From Roseburia sp. (GTDB lineage: Bacteria > Bacillota > Clostridia > Oscillospirales > Ruminococcaceae): a stretch of DNA of 37,479 nucleotides. Positions 31,057 through 37,479 of the stretch are shown in pieces. The number at the start of each line of letters is the position of its first letter. Within the stretch, counting starts at the first letter, position 1. The notes under the pieces were generated by a model. The model made no database searches. It was not told the origin of the DNA and saw nothing but the letters and a program-made list of their open reading frames with translations. The stretch lies in assembly GCA_023666265.1 (NCBI GenBank), contig JAMPCH010000027.1, positions 1 through 37,479 on the forward strand. The letters are read 5' to 3'. A program made the position numbers and the translations under genes.

Positions 31057-33462
31057 ATGGACTTATCAATGAAATGGCTCGGCGATTATGTTAAGATCGA
31101 CGCGCCGATCAAGGAATTTGTCGAAAAAATGACGATGAGCGGCTCAAAGGTCGAGACCTATGAGGACACGCGCGGCGCGGTCGATAAGGTCGTCGTCGGG
31201 AAGGTCGTGGCGCTCTCGCGCCACGAGAACAGCGACCATCTTTGGGTCTGTCGGGTCGACGTCGGTTTGGGCGAGCCGATCCAGATCGTGACCGGGGCTC
31301 AGAATGTTTATGAGGGCGCGTTTATCCCGACCGTCCTCGACGGCGGGACGGTCATCGATCGTAAGGAGAAGACCCTCCAAAAGATCAAAAAGGGGAAACT
31401 TCGTGGCGCGGAGAGTAACGGGATGTTCTGCTCCTTTGAGGAGCTCGGGCTTGAGAACGCCCAAGTCCCCTATTCCTCGCCCGACGGCGTCCTCGTCTTA
31501 AACGACGACCCCGATTTCGCCGAGATGACGGTCGGCGAGGACGCTTTTAAGGCGCTCGGGCTGGACGACGTCCGCGTCGAGTTTGAGATCACGAATAACC
31601 GCCCCGACTGTCTCTCGGTACTCGGTCTCGCGCGGGAGGCGAGCGCGACCTTTGACGTCCCGCTGGGCGTAAAAGCGCCGATCTTTCGCGGGGTCGACGG
31701 CGACATCCGCGACGAGCTGTCGGTCGAGGTAAAAAATACCAAGCTTTGTTCCCGTTATATGGCGGCGAAGGTCAAGAACGTTAAGATCGCGCCCTCGCCC
31801 CGCTGGATGGCGGAGCGCCTCCGCGCGAGCGGCGTCCGCCCGATCAATAACCTCGTCGACATCACGAATTTCGTCATGCTCGAGTACGGTCACCCCATGC
31901 ACGCCTTTGACGCGCGGTATTTACGGGGAAATAAGATCGTCGTCAGAAACGCCGAGGCGGGCGAGACGATCAAGCTCCTCGACGAGGCGAAAGAGCCGAT
32001 CGCGCTCTCCCCGGAGATGCTCGTGATCTGTGACGAGAGAGAGCCGGTCGCCGTCGCGGGGGTCATGGGCGGCGAACACAGCGGGATCTGGGACGATACG
32101 ACGGAGGTCATCTTTGAGGCGGCTTGCTTCGACGGCGTATCCGTCCGCCGTACCGCCAAAAAGATCGGCGAGCGGACGGAGGCGAGCGCCCGCTTTGAGA
32201 AGGGGATCGACCCCGTCAACGCCAAGAACGCCCTCTATCGCGCCCTCGAGCTGGTCGAGGAATTAGGCTGCGGCGAGGTCCTACGTACCGTGATCGACGA
32301 GGATCACTCCAATAAGACCCCTCACCGCTTAAAGCACGACTATCAGTGGGTCAACGATTATCTCGGCTCGGATATCCCCGAGGCGGAACAGATCGCGATC
32401 CTTCGCCGCTTGGGCTTTGAATACGACGAGGCGGCGAAGGAGATCACCGTCCCGAGCGTTAGGATCGATATGAACCTTCCTTGCGATATTGCCGAGGAGG
32501 TCGCGCGTATCTACGGCTATAATCGGATCGCCTCGACCGTCCCCAAGCTCTCGAGCCAGGGGAAGATCACCCCCGCCCAGCGCTTCGCCGATCAAACGAT
32601 CGAGGTCATGCTGTCTCAGGGCTGTCTGGAGACGATGACGTTCAGCTTTATTTCGCCGAAGGGCTATGAGAAGCTTCGCTTCCCCGAGGGGCGGCGAAAA
32701 AGCGTCGTCCTCATGAACCCGCTCGGCGAGGATACGAGCGTGATGCGGACGAGTATGCTCCCCTCGATGACGGAGCTGATCGCGCGGAATATCAATAATC
32801 GGAACAGCGCGGGACGCTTTTTTGAGCTTGGGCGGATCTATCTCCCCAAGGAGAGCGCCGACGAGCTTCCCGAGGAGCGCGAGAGCCTTTGTATCGGGCT
32901 TTACGGCGCGGACGAGAGCTTTTTTACCCTAAAGGGGATCGCCGAGGAGCTTTTCGACCGCCTCGGGGTAAAGGTAAAATTTGAGAAAAAGGTCGACGAT
33001 CAGACCTTCCATAGCGGGCGTTGCGCGATCATAACGTCCGGGGATCGCGTGATCGGGACGCTCGGTGAGCTTCACCCGACGGCGGCGGAGGCTTACGGCG
33101 TTAAAGAGCGGATCTATCTCGCGGAGCTCGATCTCGAGACCATGCGCGAATGCGCCGAGGGCGAGCGCGAATATCGTCCGCTCCCGCGCTTCCCCGCGAT
33201 CTCGCGCGATCTTAGCCTCGTCTGTGACGAGGAGATCTCCTCCGGCGAGCTGATCGAGCTGATCTCGGGCGCGGCGAGCTGTCTCGAACAGGTCACCTTA
33301 TTCGACCTCTATCGCGGGACGGGGATCCCCGAGGGGAAAAAGAGCGTCTCGTATAAGCTCATTTTCCGCCGCGCCGATCGGACAATGGAGGCGGAGGAAG
33401 CCGACCGCGCCGTCGAGAAAATTTTAAAGAAGCTCGCCGAACGCGATGTTACGTTGAGATAA
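31057..33462 (+). CDS. pheT: Phenylalanine-tRNA ligase, beta subunit
   Basis: An 801-aa subunit. Domain order is the full bacterial one: N-terminal catalytic-like block, tRNA-binding (EMAP/OB) domain at about 40-150, B3/B4 editing domain at about 205-375 (GHPMHAFDARYL, GVMGGEHSGI), B5 at about 405-475, catalytic-like domain, and the C-terminal ferredoxin-fold anticodon-binding domain from about 705 (RFPAISRDLSLV). Editing removes misactivated tyrosine. ATG 31057 follows GAAAGGA. It is most likely transcribed with pheS. Confidence 0.97.
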   Translation: MDLSMKWLGDYVKIDAPIKEFVEKMTMSGSKVETYEDTRGAVDKVVVGKVVALSRHENSDHLWVCRVDVGLGEPIQIVTGAQNVYEGAFIPTVLDGGTVIDRKEKTLQKIKKGKLRGAESNGMFCSFEELGLENAQVPYSSPDGVLVLNDDPDFAEMTVGEDAFKALGLDDVRVEFEITNNRPDCLSVLGLAREASATFDVPLGVKAPIFRGVDGDIRDELSVEVKNTKLCSRYMAAKVKNVKIAPSPRWMAERLRASGVRPINNLVDITNFVMLEYGHPMHAFDARYLRGNKIVVRNAEAGETIKLLDEAKEPIALSPEMLVICDEREPVAVAGVMGGEHSGIWDDTTEVIFEAACFDGVSVRRTAKKIGERTEASARFEKGIDPVNAKNALYRALELVEELGCGEVLRTVIDEDHSNKTPHRLKHDYQWVNDYLGSDIPEAEQIAILRRLGFEYDEAAKEITVPSVRIDMNLPCDIAEEVARIYGYNRIASTVPKLSSQGKITPAQRFADQTIEVMLSQGCLETMTFSFISPKGYEKLRFPEGRRKSVVLMNPLGEDTSVMRTSMLPSMTELIARNINNRNSAGRFFELGRIYLPKESADELPEERESLCIGLYGADESFFTLKGIAEELFDRLGVKVKFEKKVDDQTFHSGRCAIITSGDRVIGTLGELHPTAAEAYGVKERIYLAELDLETMRECAEGEREYRPLPRFPAISRDLSLVCDEEISSGELIELISGAASCLEQVTLFDLYRGTGIPEGKKSVSYKLIFRRADRTMEAEEADRAVEKILKKLAERDVTLR

Positions 33463-33524
33463 GAACAGAATGTTAAAGAGATTTGTAAGAGACTTAAAAG
33501 AGATTTTTTGAGATAATTTAAGAG

Positions 33525-33604
33525 AAGAATATCATTACCGAGGGCTCTGCCCTCGGACTCCCGCAAGCCTTTGAAAAGGCTTGACCTAAACTTTAATATT
33601 CTTT
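33525..33604. repeat. REP-like intergenic element with two hairpins
   Basis: CCGAGGGCTCTGCCCTCGG and AAGCCTTTGAAAAGGCTT are two short hairpins, bounded by AGAATAT and ATATTCT. The pattern (GC-rich hairpin, then CTCCCGCAAGCCT, then an AAGCC hairpin) is common between genes in gut Clostridia. It lies just past pheT. Confidence 0.6.
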
Positions 33605-33718
33605 AGACACGTTTGACGAAAAATAACAAGCTTTTTATAATTCGACAATTTACGGTTTGTGTTTCGCGAAAGCCATAATAAAATTGCGGACTTACAAATT
33701 TATGCGATATTTGGTAAA

Positions 33719-33796
33719 GCAATATTGATTTTTGCTTCTTTTTGGCACAAAAAGAAGCAGGGGGTTCGGGGGACAGCGTCCCCCGCTGAATATTAT
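33719..33796. repeat. Second REP-like intergenic element
   Basis: GCTTCTTTTTGGCACAAAAAGAAGC is a hairpin (given as stem GCTTCTTTTT / AAAAAGAAGC), followed by GGGGGAC AGC GTCCCCC. AATATT is found at both ends. It lies just upstream of the PrsA/SurA-like gene. The rest of 33,463-33,842 holds no gene. Confidence 0.6.
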
Positions 33797-33842
33797 GTTT
33801 CTCTTAAATTATCTCGCACAAAACAAAGAAAGGAAACAGGAT

Positions 33843-35003
33843 ATGAGAAAGGCATTTACAAAAGGGGCGGCGGCGCTGATCTGCGGCGCGATGATCTGCT
33901 CCGCCGCTTCCTGCGGCAACACGACGGGGACGGCGCTCACGATCGACGGGCGACCGATCCGCGCGGGGATCTATATTTTTTATCAGATGCAAGCGCTCAG
34001 CGAGGCGGCGTCGAAGCTGACCGAGGAACAGCCCGACCTCGACCAGAGCGCGGAGGATTTTGACCTCCTCGCCCAGAGCGTAGAGGGTACGTCGGTCCGC
34101 GACTGGATCAAAAATCGGACGGTCGCGCTCTGTCGCGAATTTATCGCGACGGAGGAGAAATTCGAAGAATACGGACTCGCCCTCACCGACGAGGAGACCG
34201 CCGAGATCAAGAGCTACGCCAACAGTATGTGGACGGAGGAAAATATGTACGCCCAGTATTTTTACGGCGTGGATATTATCGGCGACTATTACGAGAAATA
34301 CGGGGTCGGGCAGGAATCCTTCCGCGACACCTACGCGCTCTCGTATAAAAAGGACAAGCTTTTTGACGCGATCTACGGCGAGAGCGGCTCGCTCGCGGTC
34401 TCCGTTGACGAACTGAACGCGGCGGTCGTCGAGGGGTACGCGCTTGTGAAGTACTTCGCGGTCGAGGACGGCGCGGGGACGACGGAGGAATACGTCGCTC
34501 TCCTCAATAGCGGGACGGCGTTCGCCGCCGTAAAACAACAGCACGACGAAGCGGCGGAACGCGCGGAGATCGAGGCGGAAATGGCGGAAGCGGCGGCGAA
34601 CGGCGAGGAATATGAGGGGACGCTCCCCGAGGAGGTCGTCGTCGCGGCTTCGGAGGAGAGCGACCTCGAGAGAGTTCTCGCTAAAGACGCGACCTCGCCG
34701 TCGGCGGACTTTATCGCCGAGGTCTTCGCGATGAGCGCGGGCGAGAATAAGGCGGTCACGGTCTCGTCGACCTCGACGGACGCGGACGGGAACGAGACGA
34801 CGAACGAGACGAGCTATGTTGTCGCGAAGCTCGATATTTCGGCGAACGCCGAGACGATGGAGAGCTATCGCCATACTGAGCTCCACGAGATGAAGGACGA
34901 CGAGCTCGATGCGATGATCACCGAGACGGGCGCGGCGCTCTCGCTCTCGGAGAACGCGGCGGCGATCTCAAAATATAAGATCGAGAATATCATGGACGAG
35001 TAA
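33843..35003 (+). CDS. PrsA/SurA-like foldase lipoprotein
   Basis: A 386-aa exported lipoprotein. The signal peptide (AFTKGAAALICGAMICSAASC) ends in the lipobox AASC, then GNTTG. The helical region at about 40-180 (LTEEQPDLDQSAEDFD to YALSYKKDKLFDAIYG) resembles the SurA/PrsA N-terminal chaperone domain. A clear parvulin domain is not seen; residues of about 215-330 are acidic and low-complexity. ATG 33843 follows AAAGAAAGGAAACAGGA. The longer open frame upstream passes through a repeat element and is not coding. It is probably a chaperone at the membrane surface, without proven isomerase activity. Confidence 0.75.
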   Translation: MRKAFTKGAAALICGAMICSAASCGNTTGTALTIDGRPIRAGIYIFYQMQALSEAASKLTEEQPDLDQSAEDFDLLAQSVEGTSVRDWIKNRTVALCREFIATEEKFEEYGLALTDEETAEIKSYANSMWTEENMYAQYFYGVDIIGDYYEKYGVGQESFRDTYALSYKKDKLFDAIYGESGSLAVSVDELNAAVVEGYALVKYFAVEDGAGTTEEYVALLNSGTAFAAVKQQHDEAAERAEIEAEMAEAAANGEEYEGTLPEEVVVAASEESDLERVLAKDATSPSADFIAEVFAMSAGENKAVTVSSTSTDADGNETTNETSYVVAKLDISANAETMESYRHTELHEMKDDELDAMITETGAALSLSENAAAISKYKIENIMDE

Positions 35004-35027
35004 GTCTTTATGCTTTTCTTTTTGGGG

Positions 35028-35074
35028 AAGGACTGCCTCGCGGCGCGATCGGATCGAGCCGGGAGGCAGTCCTT
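35028..35074 (+). terminator. Hairpin after the PrsA/SurA-like gene
   Basis: A 12-bp perfect stem AAGGACTGCCTC (35028-35039) / GAGGCAGTCCTT (35063-35074), preceded by a T run (TTTTCTTTTTGGGG) and followed by only a short T-poor stretch. Confidence 0.6.
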
Positions 35075-35164
35075 CTCTAAATAATAAAGCAAAATAAAAA
35101 CCTTAAACCGTCATTTTTACCGAAACTTTCGTAAACACGCCGTAAAAATTATGAAATTTATCCA

Positions 35165-35193
35165 TTGTTTCTTTCGCGGAAAAGGGTTATAAT
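35165..35193 (+). promoter_or_regulatory. Promoter of nifI1-nifI2
   Basis: TTGTTT (35165-35170), 17-base spacer, TATAAT (35188-35193). It is a sigma-70 form, not a NifA/sigma-54 promoter. Confidence 0.7.
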
Positions 35194-35239
35194 ATTCATT
35201 ACAACAAAAATTCGGCGTATTTTGAGAAAGAGGTTTCGC

Positions 35240-35566
35240 ATGCTCCTGATCAAGGCGATCGTTCGCCCCGAGAAATCGGGCGACGTCATAGAGGCGTTAT
35301 TTTCGGCGGGGTTTCCCGCGCTCACGCGTATGGACGTGAGCGGCTGTGGGAAACAGCGGGGGATCCGCGTCGGGTCGATCCTCTATAACGAGCTTCCGAA
35401 GGATCTTTTTTATATCGCTTGTAACGACGAGGATAAGGACACGATCGTCTCGACGATCATAAGGGCGGCGCGTACCGGCGAAGAGGGCGAACACGGCGAC
35501 GGTCGGATCTTTATCTCGGCGCTCGAGGACGCGTATACGATCAGTACGGGCGAGCGGGGATTATAA
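35240..35566 (+). CDS. nifI1: PII-family regulator NifI1
   Basis: A 108-aa PII-type protein. LIKAIVRPEKSGDVIEALFSAG, here LIKAIVRPEK then DVIEALFSAGFPA, is the PII start. GCGKQRGIRVGSILYNELPKD is the T-loop typical of NifI1 and differs from GlnB/GlnK, which have a uridylylated Tyr. The C-terminus AARTGEEGEHGDGRIFIS has an extra GEHG compared with usual members. ATG 35240 follows AAAGAGG. In methanogens NifI1 and NifI2 bind nitrogenase and switch it off in response to ammonium (2-oxoglutarate and ATP sensing); that is established. Here no nitrogenase gene is nearby. Confidence 0.9.
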   Translation: MLLIKAIVRPEKSGDVIEALFSAGFPALTRMDVSGCGKQRGIRVGSILYNELPKDLFYIACNDEDKDTIVSTIIRAARTGEEGEHGDGRIFISALEDAYTISTGERGL

Positions 35567-35579
35567 GGAGGGGCGCGGT

Positions 35580-35954
35580 ATGAAGGAAATTATGGCGATG
35601 ATCCGCGTCAATAAGGTCGACGAGACCCGCGAGGCGCTTGAGCTCAACGGCTTTCACGCCCACACCTGTCGTAAGTGTCTCGGGCGGGGTAAAAACGCGC
35701 TCTCCTCGGCGGGACAGAGCCTTTTTATGGCGACCGATACGCTCTCTCCCCTCCCCGAGGGCGGCTTCGCCGAGAACCGCCGACTGATCGCCAAGCGCTT
35801 CTTTCTCCTTGTCGTCGAGGACGACGAGGTCTCTAAGGTCGTGAATATCCTCATCAAGGCGAACCAGACGGGAAATCCCGGCGACGGGAAGATCTTCGTC
35901 CGTAACATCGAGGAGAATTATTGTATCCGAACGGGGGAAAGGAAGGATATTTAA
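35580..35954 (+). CDS. nifI2: PII-family regulator NifI2
   Basis: A 124-aa partner of NifI1. MKEIMAMIRVNKVDETREAL, then GFHAHTCRKCLGRGKNALSS begins the longer T-loop of NifI2, followed by RRLIAKRFFLLVVEDDEV and GNPGDGKIFVRNIEENYCIRTGE. ATG 35580 lies 13 bases after the nifI1 stop with a strong AAGGAGGGG site. The T-loop contains two cysteines (CRKC), which I do not remember as a family standard. A terminator follows at 35972, so the operon has only these two genes. Confidence 0.9.
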   Translation: MKEIMAMIRVNKVDETREALELNGFHAHTCRKCLGRGKNALSSAGQSLFMATDTLSPLPEGGFAENRRLIAKRFFLLVVEDDEVSKVVNILIKANQTGNPGDGKIFVRNIEENYCIRTGERKDI

Positions 35955-35971
35955 ACGATCTCACATAAAAT

Positions 35972-36011
35972 AAAACCTCCCACGGTGTTTGAACCATGGG
36001 AGGCTTTGTTT
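35972..36011 (+). terminator. Terminator of nifI1-nifI2
   Basis: AAAACCTCCCA (35972-35982) / TGGGAGGCTTT (35997-36007) followed by GTTTT. Confidence 0.8.
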
Positions 36012-36027
36012 TGATCGCCATTTTGTA

Positions 36028-36104
36028 AGACTTACGACCTGACAGGCAGAGAGTTGAACTTAGAAGAAAAGTTGTGATGGGAACAGAGGATTCCAAAGGG
36101 GATC
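36028..36104. repeat. 77-bp direct repeat, copy 1
   Basis: Starts AGACTTACGACCTGACAGG and ends CCAAAGGGGATC. Copy 2 is at 36170-36246 with only scattered mismatches in the middle. The period is 142 bases. No ORF or RNA gene is recognised in it. Confidence 0.75.
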
Positions 36105-36169
36105 CCGACAGGATGTCGCATAGCGATCGCCCCTACTTTATTCCCTTTCTTTCACAGCCGGATACAACG

Positions 36170-36246
36170 AGACTTACGACCTGACAGGCAGAGCGTTGAG
36201 GTCAGAAGAAAAGTAACAATGGGAACAGAGGATTCCAAAGGGGATC
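36170..36246. repeat. 77-bp direct repeat, copy 2
   Basis: Same ends and length as copy 1. It continues into a hairpin GGGGATCATCCCC and then GGGGGCGAAGCCCCC (36267-36281). Confidence 0.75.
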
Positions 36247-36283
36247 ATCCCCTTTGGTAGGGGTATGGGGGCGAAGCCCCCGA

Positions 36284-36319
36284 AATCTGTTCAATCTGTT
36301 CAATCTGTTCAATCTGTTT
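36284..36319. repeat. 9-bp tandem repeat, four copies
   Basis: AATCTGTTC is repeated at 36284, 36293, 36302 and 36311 (the last ends in T). It is followed by a pyrimidine-rich run (CTCTGTCTTTCTGCCTCTCC) up to the galM stop. Confidence 0.85.
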
Positions 36320-36344
36320 CTCTGTCTTTCTGCCTCTCCGTCTC

Positions 36345-37367
36345 TCACCGTACCCCGAAGGCGTAGATCGTCGTAAAACGGTATACCTCGCCTTTTTTCA
36401 AGACACAGCTCGGGAAGCCCGGCTGGTTCGGCGAGTCGGGCGCGTACTGGCTCTCGAGACAGATCGCCGTCTGTACGCCCATTTTCATACCGTCCTTCCC
36501 GATCTCGGGCGACAGCCCGATCGCGGTATAGAGCTGGATCGCGGGCTTATCGGTATAAACGGTCATCTCGCGCCCCGTCTTTTTATCATAGACGATCGCC
36601 GCCTTACGCATAACGTGCGGCTCGCCGAGCATATAGTTGTGGTCGTACCCGATGAGTAGCCCCGCGTCCACGTCCTTCCCGATCAGCTTCGGCTCGCGGA
36701 AGTCGAAGGGCGTACCCGTCACGTCCGCCTCCTCGCCCGTCGGGATCAGCGCCGCGTTCACGGGCGTATAGCGGTCGGCGACAAGCTGGAGCTCGTGATC
36801 AAGGATCGTCCCGCTATGGACGCCGCCGAGGTTAAAATACGAGTGGTTCGTGAGGTTTAAGATCGTGTCCGCGTCGCTCACGCCCGTATATTCGAGCTTT
36901 AGCTCATTCTCGTCCGTGAGGGTATAGGTACAGGTCACCTTGACCGTCCCGGGGAAATTCTCCTCGCCGTCGGGGCTCAGATAGCCGAAGGTGACGCTGT
37001 TCTCGGTCGTCCCGTCGACCGTCCAGACGCGCTTATTAAAGCCGACGATCCCGCCGTGGAGCGAGTTCCCGTTCTCGTTCGGGCGAAGCCGGTACTCCGT
37101 CCCGTTCAGGGTGAATTTCGCGTCCGCGATCCGATTGGCGTACCGCCCGATGAGCGCCCCCTGTGACGACGTACCGCCGACATAGCCGTCGAGGTCGTCA
37201 TAGCCGAGGACGACGTCGCCGAGCTCGCCGTCGCGGTCGGGGACGAGGAGGTTCACGATCGCGCCGCTGTAATTCGTGAGATCGACGCGCATTCCGTTCT
37301 TGTTGGTCAAGGTGAACAGGAGGACCTTGTAGCCGTCAAAAAAGCCAAATTCCTTTTTCGTTATCAT
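36345..37367 (-). CDS. galM: Aldose 1-epimerase (mutarotase)
   Basis: A 340-aa cytoplasmic enzyme that interconverts alpha and beta anomers of glucose, galactose and other aldoses. Motifs of the family are in place: GALIGRYANRIADAKF, NSLHGGIVGFNKRVW (substrate-binding His), LTNHSYFNL (catalytic His) and CLESQYAPDSPNQPGF (catalytic Glu). ATG 37367 is about 11 bases after AAGGAG; the in-frame GTG at 37376 is almost on top of that site and cannot use it. It stands alone at the right edge, and no terminator or promoter is clear. It fits sugar use downstream of polysaccharide breakdown. Confidence 0.95.
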   Translation of the reverse strand: MITKKEFGFFDGYKVLLFTLTNKNGMRVDLTNYSGAIVNLLVPDRDGELGDVVLGYDDLDGYVGGTSSQGALIGRYANRIADAKFTLNGTEYRLRPNENGNSLHGGIVGFNKRVWTVDGTTENSVTFGYLSPDGEENFPGTVKVTCTYTLTDENELKLEYTGVSDADTILNLTNHSYFNLGGVHSGTILDHELQLVADRYTPVNAALIPTGEEADVTGTPFDFREPKLIGKDVDAGLLIGYDHNYMLGEPHVMRKAAIVYDKKTGREMTVYTDKPAIQLYTAIGLSPEIGKDGMKMGVQTAICLESQYAPDSPNQPGFPSCVLKKGEVYRFTTIYAFGVR

Positions 37368-37376
37368 AGGGGTCAC

Positions 37377-37479
37377 GCTCCTTAAATGTTATTTTACGGC
37401 GCCTCGCCGTTATGGGTCTTTTTTTAGGCTACACCGCACAATTATTGTCGTTCGAGTGGCAGTCAGATTTTTCGTCAGA
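37377..37479. other. Right edge, upstream of galM
   Basis: About 100 bases that must carry the galM promoter, but no convincing -35/-10 pair was found. ACGGCGCCTCGCCGT (37395-37409) is a small hairpin. Confidence 0.4.

Noticed and set aside
33732-33842. N-terminal extension of the foldase lipoprotein
   Set aside because: It is the translation of a REP-like hairpin; the signal peptide starts at ATG 33843 with its own ribosome binding site.

Overview
The window looks like chromosomal DNA of an anaerobic, Gram-positive member of the Clostridia, most probably Oscillospirales-like. The evidence is a single-chain pyruvate:ferredoxin oxidoreductase, lipoproteins and Sec-exported proteins with no outer-membrane genes, NrdR, SecDF, strong AGGAGG-type ribosome binding sites, and several protein families typical of gut Clostridia. 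Most of the window is GC-rich with long housekeeping genes. About 1-2,100 and about 23,150-24,850 are visibly more AT-rich and look accessory. No rRNA, CRISPR array or complete insertion sequence was seen.

Layout. 1-2,520: an accessory stretch with a sigma-28-type promoter driving a DUF3879-like gene, a small membrane protein, a MITE-like element, a truncated XRE regulator and tRNA-Pro. 2,800-6,530: the PFOR gene alone with its own promoter and terminator. 6,580-9,990: an XRE regulator with a bactofilin-like tail, then two near-identical sigma-28-type promoters. One drives a DUF4869-like protein plus a small P-loop ATPase; the other drives a basic coiled-coil protein resembling DUF6033. 10,030-11,070: a Phd/Doc module with a frameshifted Doc, and tRNA-Gln with a duplicated 3' end. 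11,170-15,890: purB, secD-secF and nrdR. 15,890-18,120: 2.2 kb without a convincing gene, rich in degenerate repeats and dyads. 18,126-21,900: a GH74 xyloglucanase-like lipoprotein and aspartokinase. 22,126-26,240: an ECF sigma/anti-sigma pair followed by three genes for secreted proteins. 26,420-27,830: a secreted GH25 lysozyme with a repeat-rich N-terminus. 28,120-33,460: tRNA-Arg, a row of hairpins, an AI-2E-family transporter, pheS and pheT. 33,840-35,960: a PrsA/SurA-like lipoprotein and a nifI1-nifI2 pair without nifHDK. 36,345-37,370: galM.

How the parts fit. The housekeeping genes cover central metabolism (PFOR), purine and aspartate-family amino-acid synthesis, protein export, phenylalanyl-tRNA charging and sugar entry. 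GH74 and GalM suit a plant-polysaccharide user. The most unusual signal is three promoters matching the flagellar sigma factor (TAAAGTTT-N11-GCCGATAA type) in front of uncharacterised, non-flagellar genes. This suggests a motility-linked accessory regulon that includes a two-gene DUF4869-like/ATPase unit. The second is the orphan nifI1-nifI2 pair.
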